From the NCBI GenBank assembly GCA_035274845.1, contig DATENU010000021.1, positions 1 through 64,000 of the forward strand: a stretch of DNA of 64,000 nucleotides. Direction: 5' to 3'. Shown one piece after another: positions 50,703 through 59,710 of this stretch; the first letter of the stretch is position 1, and each line of letters starts with the position of its first letter. The position numbers and the translations under genes are program-made. Source of the DNA: Chthoniobacterales bacterium. Lineage in GTDB: Bacteria; Verrucomicrobiota; Verrucomicrobiia; Chthoniobacterales; UBA10450. Below the pieces are notes generated by a model. That model searched no databases. It was not told the origin of the DNA and saw nothing but the letters and a program-made list of their open reading frames with translations.

Positions 50703-50909
50703 CTAAACTGGGACTTCGACATCCGACGTCTCGAACGTCAACGGCATCCCGCGCTCGGCGCGGACCTCGAGGCAAGCCGTAATTGCGTCCTTGATGTTCT
50801 TCATTGCTTCTTCGCGCGTGCTACCCTGGCTCACGCAGCCCGGGATTGCCGGGCATTCAACGATCCACGCCTTGTCTTCGTCCTGATAAATCACCGTCGG
50901 GAACTTCAT
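50703..50909 (-). CDS. hicB: HicB-family antitoxin
   Basis: 68 residues: MKFPTVIYQDEDKAWIVECP, then AIPGCVSQGSTREEAMKNIK and ITACLEVRAERG, the standard RNase H-like HicB partial fold. The C-terminal DNA-binding part is absent, so autoregulation may need another surface. It precedes hicA on the same strand; an inverted TGTATGC-type repeat (GTATGCACAATAGCATAC, 50925-50942) lies just upstream and could be an operator. Confidence 0.9.
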   Translation of the reverse strand: MKFPTVIYQDEDKAWIVECPAIPGCVSQGSTREEAMKNIKDAITACLEVRAERGMPLTFETSDVEVPV

Positions 50910-50918
50910 TGCTACTGT

Positions 50919-50957
50919 GTATGCACAATAGCATACGTTGTATGCCTTTCAGCATAC
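50919..50957 (-). promoter_or_regulatory. Putative hicBA operator/promoter
   Basis: Upstream of hicB are overlapping inverted repeats: GTATGCACAATAGCATAC at 50925-50942 and a further GTATGCCTTTCAGCATAC at 50940-50957. The GTATGC/GCATAC arms are exact. Placement directly before the antitoxin start suits a toxin-antitoxin autoregulatory site. Confidence 0.6.
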
Positions 50958-51091
50958 GGGGCTCAAGGAAGTTCGCGAGGTTGCGAGACGAGGCAGCCGT
51001 TGTGGGGCGAGCACTCCGCTTGCCGGGCCCAAAGGGTGGCAACCGGTGCGGTTGCCCTACAATTTCAGCTCTCCGACTTCCGACCTCTGAA

Positions 51092-51751
51092 TCAACCAGG
51101 TTGCTTGACGATCCGCAGATAGGGTTTGGGCGCGTTCCAGCCGTCGGGGAAGAGCGTTTTGGCGTCGGCGTCGGAGACGGAGCCGGCGATGATGACGTCG
51201 TCGCCGTTCTTCCAGTTCACCGGGGTGGCGACCTTGTGTTTGGCGGTGAGTTGCATAGAATCGAGGACGCGCAGGATTTCGTCGAAGTTCCGGCCGGTCG
51301 TCATCGGATAAGTCAGCATCAGCTTAATTTTCTTGTCCGGCCCGATGATGAAGACCGAGCGCACGGTGGCGTTGGTGGCAGCGGTGCGTCCCTCCGAAGT
51401 CCCCGGCTCCTCCGCGGGGAGCATGTTATACATCTTGGCCACCGCGAGATCGGTGTCGCCAATCATCGGATACTTCACGGCCGCGCCCTGCGTTTCTTCG
51501 ATGTCGGCGGCCCATTTGCTGTGATCGGCCACGCCGTCGATCGAGAGGCCGATCAGCTGGGCGTTTCGTTTTGTGAACTCGCCCTCGATCTTGGCCATAT
51601 AGCCAAGCTCGGTCGTGCAGACCGGCGTGAAATCTTTCGGATGAGAAAACAGGACGGCCCATTTGTCTCCGATCCATTGGTGGAAATCGATCGGGCCGTG
51701 GGTGGTTTGGGCGCTGAAGTTGGGGGCGGTGTCATTGATGCGAAGTGACAT
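51092..51751 (-). CDS. 1-Cys peroxiredoxin
   Basis: 219 residues from the ATG at 51751, eight bases after AAGGAG; a start at 51781 would add an unneeded ten residues. Peroxidatic Cys in DFTPVCTTELGYMAKIE with the PxxxTxxC context; no resolving Cys in the middle region; a long C-terminal domain (VNWKNGDDVIIAGSVSDADA, then PKPYLRIVKQPG) typical of Prx6-type enzymes. It reduces peroxides using a thiol donor, cytoplasmic. A decayed copy lies 1.6 kb to the left. Confidence 0.93.
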   Translation of the reverse strand: MSLRINDTAPNFSAQTTHGPIDFHQWIGDKWAVLFSHPKDFTPVCTTELGYMAKIEGEFTKRNAQLIGLSIDGVADHSKWAADIEETQGAAVKYPMIGDTDLAVAKMYNMLPAEEPGTSEGRTAATNATVRSVFIIGPDKKIKLMLTYPMTTGRNFDEILRVLDSMQLTAKHKVATPVNWKNGDDVIIAGSVSDADAKTLFPDGWNAPKPYLRIVKQPG

Positions 51752-51840
51752 GGAGTCTCCTTTGGTTGATTGCGTCGACAAGAAAGAGCCTGTTTCCGGG
51801 AGATCGATATTGCCCCGATCGCTCGGGAGATTTCCAGCCT

Positions 51841-52761
51841 TTAATAAATGTCGAGGTCGTTGGCAGAGACCGCGTCGCCCTGGTAGAGGGAGTGCATCTC
51901 TTTTAGAAGGCCCTCTTCGGTGTCTTTGTCCCCGCCGAAAAACATCTGGTGATAGAGGACGAGCTTTTTTGGTTTCGCTTTGGTGGCGAGTGTCGCCAGC
52001 TCTTTGGTGGAGGTGTGAAAGCTCGTGATGTAATTCCGCCAGTCGTCCTTGGTCTTTTCGTAGCCGAGCTGCGTATAAACTTCATGGAGGAGAACGTCGC
52101 AGCCGTTGCAGTTTTCGATGACGCTGTCGCTCGGCGCGCAATCACCGGAAAGCACGATGACTTTGTCCGGCGTTTCGAACCGGTAACCGTAGGCTTCTTT
52201 CCAGGAACCGTGGTGAACAGGAAACGCTTTCACGGTGACGTTCTCGTCTTTGTAAACGACGCCGGGTTTGATCTCGTGCGCGTTCACTTTGTAACCAGTG
52301 CGATTGCCGTGCTCGAGTCCGTCAGTTCGAATGGCGATGTCTTCGCTGTAGGCGGCGAGGAGATGGTCGGTCATCGCTTTGAGGCCGGCCGGACCATAAC
52401 TTTCCAACGCATCCTTACGGCCGAGCACCCAAGGACTGAAAATGAGATCGGCGTAACCCAGGGTGTGATCGGAATGAAGATGAGTGACGAAGAGGGTCTT
52501 GAGTTTCGGCATGACCAGGCCGGCGACACCTTTCCGAAGCGCGGCGGAAGCGCGGCGAACGACGCCCGGACCGCAGTCGATCAGGTACGGGGTGTCGTTA
52601 ACCACAATCGCGACCGACGGTCCTGAGCGCTCCGGATTGGCGGCGGGATTGCCAGTGCCGAGCATCACAACCTGGGTGCGCGACGGCGCAGGACTGCTCG
52701 GAGCCGGCGTTTGCGCGACGAGGATCGATGCGCCGCAGAGAAAAATGGCGAGGGTCTTCAC
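51841..52761 (-). CDS. Secreted MBL-fold metallohydrolase
   Basis: 306 residues with a GTG start at 52761 that overlaps the MgtC-family stop (GTGA). Signal peptide MKTLAIFLCGASILVAQTP. The zinc motif HLHSDH has His94, His96, Asp98, His99; further ligands are expected in FPVHHGSW, LSGDCAPSD and LYHQMFFG. RNase Z-like arrangement, but secretion argues against tRNA processing. Substrate unknown. Confidence 0.9.
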   Translation of the reverse strand: MKTLAIFLCGASILVAQTPAPSSPAPSRTQVVMLGTGNPAANPERSGPSVAIVVNDTPYLIDCGPGVVRRASAALRKGVAGLVMPKLKTLFVTHLHSDHTLGYADLIFSPWVLGRKDALESYGPAGLKAMTDHLLAAYSEDIAIRTDGLEHGNRTGYKVNAHEIKPGVVYKDENVTVKAFPVHHGSWKEAYGYRFETPDKVIVLSGDCAPSDSVIENCNGCDVLLHEVYTQLGYEKTKDDWRNYITSFHTSTKELATLATKAKPKKLVLYHQMFFGGDKDTEEGLLKEMHSLYQGDAVSANDLDIY

Positions 52762-53231
52762 ACGCCGTGATCAGGAGGATGCTTCCCATCGCGCTTGATC
52801 AGATGCTCGATCCAAAGTTCGATCGGCCTTCCGAAGAGCAGAAGGAGCAAAGTAAAAACAAACCCCATTCCCAGGAGCGCCCAGTAGCCGAGGCCACAGA
52901 CGATCCCCAGGACCGCGCAAAGCCAGATGGTGGCTGCGGTCGTTAGGCCGGTGACGTGCCCGGCGGGATCGCGCATGATTACGCCCGCGCCCAGGAACCC
53001 GATGCCGGTGAGAATGCCTTGGACGACACGACCAATCGCGTTCGGGTCCGCCGCCATGACGCCGCCAGGCGCATTGAGCACCATGATGGTGGCGAGCGCC
53101 GATCCCAGACTGACCAACGCATGCGTGCGGAGCCCGGCCGGCTTGCCACGCAAATCGCGGTTGAGGCCGAACAACGCGCCGAGCAACAGCGCGGCGCCGA
53201 GACGAAGGGCCGCTTCCAGGTTCCAGCTCAC
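52758..53231 (-). CDS. MgtC/SapB-family membrane protein
   Basis: 157 residues with four to five hydrophobic segments. Family motifs: LRLGAALLLGALFGLNRDLR, then KPAGLRTHALVSLGSALATI and GIGFLGAGVIMRD. Distant relatives of Salmonella MgtC, often linked to Mg2+ stress; the C-terminal ACT-like domain of MgtC is missing. Coupled by a 4-base overlap to the downstream metallohydrolase gene. Confidence 0.92.
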   Translation of the reverse strand: MSWNLEAALRLGAALLLGALFGLNRDLRGKPAGLRTHALVSLGSALATIMVLNAPGGVMAADPNAIGRVVQGILTGIGFLGAGVIMRDPAGHVTGLTTAATIWLCAVLGIVCGLGYWALLGMGFVFTLLLLLFGRPIELWIEHLIKRDGKHPPDHGV

Positions 53232-53311
53232 GGTCAGACATTGAGCCGGAAGTGCGCGTCGAGAGGCAAGCCTTTTCCAACGAGAGGCGGTTTACCACCG
53301 CAGCCAAAAAA

Positions 53312-53338
53312 CGGCGGTTTCAAACCGCCGCTCCTTGA
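53312..53338. repeat. GGAGCGG-type palindrome near the tRNA
   Basis: CGGCGGTTTCAAACCGCCGC then TCCTTGA, same family and orientation as at 35372. It lies ~40 bases from the tRNA 3' end. Confidence 0.8.
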
Positions 53339-53375
53339 CGCCGATCAACCCAGCGACCGGAAACGAACAGGATTT

Positions 53376-53448
53376 TGCACCGCGTTGGAATCGAACCAAC
53401 AACCCAGTGATTAAGAGTCACTTGCTCTGCCAATTGAGCTAGCGGTGC
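53376..53448 (-). tRNA. tRNA-Lys (anticodon CTT)
   Basis: Minus-strand cloverleaf of 73 bases: acceptor GCACCGC/GCGGTGC, D arm GCTC/GAGC, anticodon stem AGTGA/TCACT with loop CTCTTAA giving anticodon CTT, T arm GTTGG/CCAAC with TTCGATT. CCA is not encoded. It is intact and forms the left boundary of the restriction-modification island. Confidence 0.95.
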
Positions 53449-53453
53449 GTTTT
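53391..53453. repeat. Left attachment repeat of the island (within tRNA-Lys)
   Basis: 63 bases match 63106-63168 at a constant offset of 9715 with two mismatches (tRNA variable-loop base and one acceptor base). The direct repeat covers the tRNA from T-loop to just past the 5' end, a usual footprint of tyrosine-recombinase att sites. Confidence 0.8.
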
Positions 53454-53627
53454 TTTGAAGGATCGCAAAATTACCCACCGCGGCCGATTGCACAAATACG
53501 TTAGCCCTTTATTTTTTGACTCGAAAAATGCGAACGGGAAAGCCGCATGACGCCGAGCGACAAAATAAAGAGAGTGCGAGAATTTCAGACTGCCATTTCC
53601 GCCAAAGTCTCTATTAAGCTTTGACTG

Positions 53628-56372
53628 ATGGCGAGCCCCAGGACAGAAGCTGAGACGCGTGAGCAAATTGTTGACTCTAAGCTTGCGGCCGCCGGGTGGA
53701 CCGAGAAAGAGCGGAATGTAATTGACGAATTCTTTCTCGGGACTGGCCTGCGCGTCTCGGAGGGACCAGGGACGAGCGAACAAGGCAGAGAGTTCGTCGA
53801 TTACGTTTTGCGTGGAGCTGACGGGAAGCCGTTGGCGGTGGTGGAAGCGAAGTGTAGTAGCCGGGACGCGCTGGCGGGCCAGCGGCAGGCCTCTGATTAC
53901 GGAGATAGAATCCGGGATTGTACGGGATTTGATCCTTTTGTCTTCCTAACCAACGGGAACGATATCTGGTTTTGGAATCGTGGACGCCACCCCCTGCGCA
54001 AGATCGCTGGATTCTTCACGCGTGATGATCTGGAGCGGTTAGCCTTTCAGCGACAGCATTCGGATGCGCTCGAAAACTTCGGGGTGAACTCCACCATCGC
54101 GGGCCGTACATATCAAGTCGAAGCGGTTAAGCGCATCACGGAGGCAATGGGACGAGCACAGCGTAAATTCCTACTCGTCATGGCTACGGGTACCGGCAAG
54201 ACCCGCACCGTCGTCGCGCTCATCGACCTGCTTATGCGCGCCAAATGGATTCAGCGGGTGCTCTTTCTCGCTGACCGCCGTGAGTTGGTCCGGCAGGCGC
54301 TGGGCGATCTCAAGGAGCATCTGCCGAATGAAACTCGCGCGCGAATCGAAGCGGGCGAAGTCGATGCCGGCGCACGGATTCATATCGCGACCTATCCGAG
54401 CATGATGCAGGTCTATCAACAGCTTTCGACGGGCTACTACGATCTCATTATCGCCGATGAAAGCCATCGTTCGATTTACAATCGCTATCGGGCGCTCTTC
54501 GATCATTTTGATTCACTTCAGCTCGGCCTTACCGCCACGCCGACTGACTACCTCGACCACAACACGTTCGATCTCTTCGAGTGCCCCGACGGCCTGCCAA
54601 CATTCTATTACCCTTTCGAGAAAGCCGTCGAGGAAGGCTATCTAGTGAACTACCGAGCGCTGGAAGCGCAGACTTCGTTTCAACTCGAAGGCATCAAATC
54701 CGGCGAGTTGCCGCCAGAGGTGCAACGCCAGTTGGAGGCCCAAGGGATCGACCTGAATGAAATCGAATTCGAGGGCAGCGATCTCGAGCGAATTGTCACA
54801 AACACCGGAACACATGACGCAGTCGTCCGGGAGTTCATGGAGAGATCGCGGAAAGACGCTCGAGGCACCCAGCCGGCCAAGACGATCATCTTCGCGATGG
54901 GTCATCGGCACGCCGTGGAGCTGTGGCAAAGTTTCAATCGTCTTTACCCTGATCTCCAGCGCCAGGGCTTTGCTGAGATCATCGACAGCCACATGGAGCG
55001 CGCCGACAAGACGCTCGACGACTTCAAGCACCGCGACATGCCTCGGGTAGCTATCTCCGTGGACATGCTCGACACCGGCATCGACGTGCCCGCGATCCAG
55101 AATCTCGTCTTCAACAAACCCGTCTTTAGCCAGGTGAAATTCTGGCAAATGATCGGACGCGGCACTCGGCTCTGGAGCGATCCCGAAACCGGCGCGTCGA
55201 AGGCCGATTTTCTCATTATCGATCACTGGAATAACTTTAGTTACTTCCAGATGAACCCCGAAGGAGAGGTGGCGCATGCGAGCGAACCGTTGCCCGTCAG
55301 GTTGTTTCGCTTGCGGCTCGAGAAACTTAACCTTCTCCGCGCACAGGATGATACACATCCAGTTGCCTCTGCGGTCGCGCAATTGCAGCAGATGCTCGCG
55401 CCGCTGCCGCGCGACAACGTCAACATCCGTCCACACCTCGACGAACTAGCGGAACTGCAGGAAGCTCGCGCGTGGGAGCCCTTGCCGCCCGATCGCATGC
55501 GGCATCTCAGCGAAACGATCGCGCCCCTTCTGCGTTTTTTGCCCGTTGTGTCCCTCGCTGTTATGACTTTCGAAATCCGCACCGAGAAGCTTGCGATCGA
55601 GCATCTCTCTGGGCGGGATATCGATTTGCTCCGTCAGCAAGTTGTCGAGGATTTGCGGCTGCTCCCGCAGAGCTTGCGGGAAGTGCAGGCCCAGAGCGAA
55701 AAAATCGCGCAGGCGCTCAGCCCGGCGTTTTGGAATGGACTGACTTACGATCGGATCGAAGAGCTGCGCACGAACTTTGCGTCGCTTATGCGCTTCCGCC
55801 AGCGTCCGCGCGAAGAGTTAATCCGCCTGGACCTACCCGATGAAATCGCCACCCGCCGCTGGATCATCTACGGTCCCGGTGGGGAGGGGGCCTACGCGGA
55901 AAATTACCGCGAGCAGGTTGAGGCGCGCGTCCGCGAAATGGCCGCGCAAATGCCCGCGCTTGCCAAGCTGCAACGGGGCGAATCGCTCACCGACGCCGAT
56001 CTCCAAAGCATCGCGAGTGGCCTGAATCGTCCCGATCTTTTCATCAGCGAAAGAACGCTTCGCCAAGTCTATGAATGTCCCGAGGCGGATCTGGCAGCCT
56101 TTCTTCGTCACATGCTCGGCCTCGCACGGCTCCCAAGTCGCGAGGAAAAGATCCGCGACGCCTTCGACGGCTTTATTGCCGCGCATCCACACTTTAGCGC
56201 GCTGCAAATTCATTTTCTCCGCGCGGTGCGCGCCGCGGCTATGCGCCGTGCTAAACTCACCGGTGAAGACCTTGCGCAACTTCCATTCAGCCGCATCGGC
56301 GAAGCACGAAAACTCTTCAGCGAAAGCGAGCTGACAGAGATTCTCGACCTCGCTAATCGTTTAGCCGCATAA
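53628..56372 (+). CDS. hsdR: Type I restriction enzyme R subunit
   Basis: 914 residues. The N-terminal nuclease domain has Asp59...Glu73-x-Lys75 (KPLAVVEAK) followed by the QxxxY motif (Q87, Y91) seen in type I enzymes. The helicase part has Walker A MATGTGKTRT (~185), DESH in DLIIADESHRSIYNRYRALF, motif III GLTATP, and motif VI QMIGRGTRLW. An EcoEI-type C-terminal domain completes it. With HsdM and HsdS it forms the ATP-driven restriction complex that translocates and cuts unmodified DNA. First gene of the five-gene operon; the 175-base upstream gap to the tRNA must hold the promoter. Confidence 0.96.
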   Translation: MASPRTEAETREQIVDSKLAAAGWTEKERNVIDEFFLGTGLRVSEGPGTSEQGREFVDYVLRGADGKPLAVVEAKCSSRDALAGQRQASDYGDRIRDCTGFDPFVFLTNGNDIWFWNRGRHPLRKIAGFFTRDDLERLAFQRQHSDALENFGVNSTIAGRTYQVEAVKRITEAMGRAQRKFLLVMATGTGKTRTVVALIDLLMRAKWIQRVLFLADRRELVRQALGDLKEHLPNETRARIEAGEVDAGARIHIATYPSMMQVYQQLSTGYYDLIIADESHRSIYNRYRALFDHFDSLQLGLTATPTDYLDHNTFDLFECPDGLPTFYYPFEKAVEEGYLVNYRALEAQTSFQLEGIKSGELPPEVQRQLEAQGIDLNEIEFEGSDLERIVTNTGTHDAVVREFMERSRKDARGTQPAKTIIFAMGHRHAVELWQSFNRLYPDLQRQGFAEIIDSHMERADKTLDDFKHRDMPRVAISVDMLDTGIDVPAIQNLVFNKPVFSQVKFWQMIGRGTRLWSDPETGASKADFLIIDHWNNFSYFQMNPEGEVAHASEPLPVRLFRLRLEKLNLLRAQDDTHPVASAVAQLQQMLAPLPRDNVNIRPHLDELAELQEARAWEPLPPDRMRHLSETIAPLLRFLPVVSLAVMTFEIRTEKLAIEHLSGRDIDLLRQQVVEDLRLLPQSLREVQAQSEKIAQALSPAFWNGLTYDRIEELRTNFASLMRFRQRPREELIRLDLPDEIATRRWIIYGPGGEGAYAENYREQVEARVREMAAQMPALAKLQRGESLTDADLQSIASGLNRPDLFISERTLRQVYECPEADLAAFLRHMLGLARLPSREEKIRDAFDGFIAAHPHFSALQIHFLRAVRAAAMRRAKLTGEDLAQLPFSRIGEARKLFSESELTEILDLANRLAA

Positions 56373-56381
56373 TCTCTCCCC

Positions 56382-58112
56382 ATGCTCTCACCCAAGCTCA
56401 AAACCGATATCAAGAAACTCTGGGATAAGTTTTGGTCCGGCGGCATCGCTAATCCGCTCACGGCGATTGAGCAAATCACGTATCTCGTTTTCTTGAAACG
56501 CCTCGAAGACCTTGATAACCAACGCGTAGAGGAAACATTCAAGAAAGCCGCGTCTCAAGCGGTTCTGAGCGATGCGCTTCGGCGGATGCTCAGTCACGTT
56601 TTCCGATCGGTCGAAACAGAAAACTTTCGCTGGAGCTACATCAAACAACTCCCGAGCGAGGAACGGCTCAACCATGTGCGCGGTCCTGTGTTCGATTGGC
56701 TGAAAAAAATTGAAGGTGCGGGCGACCGGATGCGGGATGCCGTCTTCGTCATTCCGAGCGCGAATCTTTTGCAGAGCGCCATAGAGATCATCGATCACAT
56801 TTTCGTTCCGTCGCAAAATCAAGACACGCTGGGCGACATTTACGAATTTCTTCTATCCGAAATCGCTGAGGCAGGGAAAAACGGCCAGTTCCGCACGCCG
56901 CGCCACATCATTCGAGCCATGTGTGATCTGGTGGACCCGCGTATCGGCGAGCGGATTTGCGATCCAGCGTGCGGTACCGCTGGCTTCCTTGTGAATGCCT
57001 ATCAGCACATTCTCAAGCGCCATACCAACCGGGAAACACTTGAGTTTGAGGCGGATGGTACACCGCTTAATGCCTACGGTGACTTACTCAGTCGGGACCA
57101 GCACGTCGAATTGATGCAAAATCATTTTCACGGCTTCGATTTCGATCGCACGATGGTCCGGTTGGGCTGGATGAACCTTGTCCTTCATGGCATGGAGAAT
57201 CCGAAAATAAGCTATGCCGATTCACTCGGAAGCCGCTTTAACAACGACCTCAAAGTCAACGGTGGTTACGAGGGGGATTACGACGTCATCCTCGCGAATC
57301 CACCCTTCACGGGCAGCATTGACAAGGAAGACATCGGTCGGAGTCTGGCCGACCTCGGCTCCGCTAAGACCGAGTTGCTCTTCGTCGAATTGATTTTGCA
57401 ACTTCTGCGGGTCGGAGGACGTGCGGCGGTCATCGTTCCTGAAGGCGTGCTCTTCGGCTCCACTGGCGCCCACAAAATACTGCGCGAAAAACTTGTCACC
57501 GAAAATCAGCTCGAGGCTGTGATCTCGCTTCCCGGCGGGGTGTTCCAGCCCTACACTGGGGTGAAGACTTCGATTCTCGTTTTCACGAAAGGCGGCAAGA
57601 CCGACGAGGTCTGGTTCTACGAAGTCGCGGCCGATGGTTTCAGTCTCAATGCTCGTCGGTCCCCTCAGCCGGAGCAAAACGATTTGTGGGACATGGTGCT
57701 GAAATTTTCCCTCCGCCAAGATGCGCATGCGCCACAGCCCCGGCCAGTGTTCCTAAATGATAGCGCTTGGGATGAATGGAGGTCGATCGATGCTGCGACT
57801 CGCGCCAAGCGCCTTGCCCAGCCGGTCATTAGAACTGAGACGCGGACAAGTAGCGACGGCGAGAGCTTTGAAGTATCGCTCTTCAAAGGCTTGCAGACAC
57901 TGGACGGGAGCGAACCGAAAGAGTGGACGGCAACGGCGAAGCAGATCGCGAGCAACGACTACAATCTCACTAGCGGACGATATAAGGTCTTCGCCGAGTC
58001 CAGCGCAACGCATCGCGCTCCAGCAGAAATCATCCGGGAGTTGCAAAGCTTGGAGGGGAAAATCCAGAGCGGCCTCGAAAGTTTGCTGGCAATGGTGGAG
58101 GCGGAAAAATGA
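56382..58112 (+). CDS. hsdM: Type I DNA methyltransferase M subunit
   Basis: 576 residues, starting nine bases after hsdR. HsdM_N at ~1-130 (DIKKLWDKFWSGGIANPLTA), then the adenine N6-methyltransferase core: SAM motif I ICDPACGTAGFLVNAYQHIL and catalytic motif IV NPPF (DVILANPPFTGS, ~306). Protects the target site by adenine methylation and gives HsdS its partner in recognition. The stop overlaps the hsdS start by four bases. Confidence 0.96.
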   Translation: MLSPKLKTDIKKLWDKFWSGGIANPLTAIEQITYLVFLKRLEDLDNQRVEETFKKAASQAVLSDALRRMLSHVFRSVETENFRWSYIKQLPSEERLNHVRGPVFDWLKKIEGAGDRMRDAVFVIPSANLLQSAIEIIDHIFVPSQNQDTLGDIYEFLLSEIAEAGKNGQFRTPRHIIRAMCDLVDPRIGERICDPACGTAGFLVNAYQHILKRHTNRETLEFEADGTPLNAYGDLLSRDQHVELMQNHFHGFDFDRTMVRLGWMNLVLHGMENPKISYADSLGSRFNNDLKVNGGYEGDYDVILANPPFTGSIDKEDIGRSLADLGSAKTELLFVELILQLLRVGGRAAVIVPEGVLFGSTGAHKILREKLVTENQLEAVISLPGGVFQPYTGVKTSILVFTKGGKTDEVWFYEVAADGFSLNARRSPQPEQNDLWDMVLKFSLRQDAHAPQPRPVFLNDSAWDEWRSIDAATRAKRLAQPVIRTETRTSSDGESFEVSLFKGLQTLDGSEPKEWTATAKQIASNDYNLTSGRYKVFAESSATHRAPAEIIRELQSLEGKIQSGLESLLAMVEAEK

Positions 58113-59710
58113 ACGTTGAGAGCTGGCGGGTCGCGCCGCTTGGCGAGGTTTGCGAGATCAGCACAAAGCTGGCGCTCGATCCTGAACCGCCCGCGGAAAC
58201 GGAAGTAAGTTTCGTTCCGATGGCGGCGATTGACGAGACAGAAGGTGCGATCGTCGCGCTGGAAAAGCGCCCGTACAGTGAGGTGCGACGCGGCTTCACG
58301 AGCTTTCGCGAGAACGATGTCCTCTTCGCGAAGATCACGCCCTGCATGGAGAACGGCAAAGCTGCCATCGTGCGCGATCTTCGTAACGGTCTCGGCTTCG
58401 GTTCGACGGAATTCTATGTGCTCCGAGCCGGGCCGGACGTACGCCCCGAGTGGCTCTTTGCGTTCATTCGCCGACCTGCGTTTCGAGCGGAAGCGAAGTC
58501 AAACTTCACCGGCTCCGCCGGGCAGCAGCGGGTGCCGCTCGAATTCATGCGACGCGTGGAAATCCCGGTTCCACCCCTTGCCGAACAGGATTACATCGTT
58601 GGTTTTTTGGGAAAGGCTGGCGAGTTGCGGACCTTACGCAAACAAGGCCTCGAGAGTGTCAACTCGTTAAGGGCCGCTCTCTTTGAAACAGTCTTTTCCG
58701 GAGCCGATAGCGAACGATTTCCAATTCGTGAGCTGAATGAAATAGCAGAGGTTGTTTCTGGAGTTGCGAAAGGCAGAAAACTGGATCAGTCACGGGCAAT
58801 GCTAGTGCCCTACATTCGTGTTGCTAACGTTCAAGACGGATATTTAGACCTCGCTGAGATTAAAGAAATCGAAGCCCTTCCCGAAGAGGTTGAGCAGCTC
58901 TCGTTAAGAGTAGGAGATGTCTTGATGACGGAAGGTGGTGATTTCGACAAGCTGGGCCGCGGCGCGATTTGGGAGAACGACATTCCCAAATGTATTCATC
59001 AAAATCATGTTTTCCGTGTTCGAACACAGGACGCAGAATTAGAGGCTGTTTTCTTCGCCAATTACCTACAGACCGCTCGCGCCCGACAGTACTTTCTTAG
59101 GTGCGCCAAACGCACGACCAACTTGGCAAGCATCAATATGCAGCAGCTACGTAAGCTTCCAGTTCCGCTACCGCCATTGGAATTGCAGCGCAAATTCGTC
59201 GCTAGAGCATCGATCTTACGGGAAATGCAGGGACATCAAAGTGCATCTTCCAAATCTGTTTATCAATTGACAGAAGCGCTCCTCGCGCGTGCTTTCTCTG
59301 GCGAGTTAACGGCGCGATGGCGTGCGCAACAAGCACCGCAAGAACCCGCGGCGATTGCGGCCAAAGCGCCCGAAGAAATGCCGACACCCGAACCGGAAGC
59401 GCCGCCGATTTCTGTTCCGCAGATTATCGCGGACCGCGACCGTATATACACTTCGCTTGGTCCATTCCAGCGTGCGCTTTTTGATCGCGTGGCGGCGGAG
59501 CCGGATTATTTCACTGCCGAAGAAATCGCCAAAGAGGATGCATTTGATTTGGTTGGTGTGAAGCGCGGGCTGCAATTGCTTGCGGCGGCGGGTTTCATCG
59601 TCGCGGCGAGCCGCGCAGTGAATCCTTCGGAATCGGAGATTTTCTATGTGGATTCCTTTCGCATGCCGCGTGAGGAAGATGACGTGCGAATGGATCTCGT
59701 ATCTGCATGA
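58109..59710 (+). CDS. hsdS: Type I specificity subunit with C-terminal winged-helix-like extension
   Basis: 533 residues in ATGA overlap with hsdM. Two target-recognition domains are followed by conserved helices: half 1 ends VEIPVPPLAEQDYIVGFLGK and half 2 LPVPLPPLELQRKFVARASI. A third part (~400-533) is extra: an Ala/Pro/Glu linker and then FQRALFDRVAAEPDYFTAEE plus VKRGLQLLAAAGFIVAASRA, which looks like a winged-helix. Ordinary HsdS proteins lack this; it may contact the accessory ATPase or DNA (inference). Overlaps the ATPase gene by four bases. Confidence 0.93.
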   Translation: MNVESWRVAPLGEVCEISTKLALDPEPPAETEVSFVPMAAIDETEGAIVALEKRPYSEVRRGFTSFRENDVLFAKITPCMENGKAAIVRDLRNGLGFGSTEFYVLRAGPDVRPEWLFAFIRRPAFRAEAKSNFTGSAGQQRVPLEFMRRVEIPVPPLAEQDYIVGFLGKAGELRTLRKQGLESVNSLRAALFETVFSGADSERFPIRELNEIAEVVSGVAKGRKLDQSRAMLVPYIRVANVQDGYLDLAEIKEIEALPEEVEQLSLRVGDVLMTEGGDFDKLGRGAIWENDIPKCIHQNHVFRVRTQDAELEAVFFANYLQTARARQYFLRCAKRTTNLASINMQQLRKLPVPLPPLELQRKFVARASILREMQGHQSASSKSVYQLTEALLARAFSGELTARWRAQQAPQEPAAIAAKAPEEMPTPEPEAPPISVPQIIADRDRIYTSLGPFQRALFDRVAAEPDYFTAEEIAKEDAFDLVGVKRGLQLLAAAGFIVAASRAVNPSESEIFYVDSFRMPREEDDVRMDLVSA

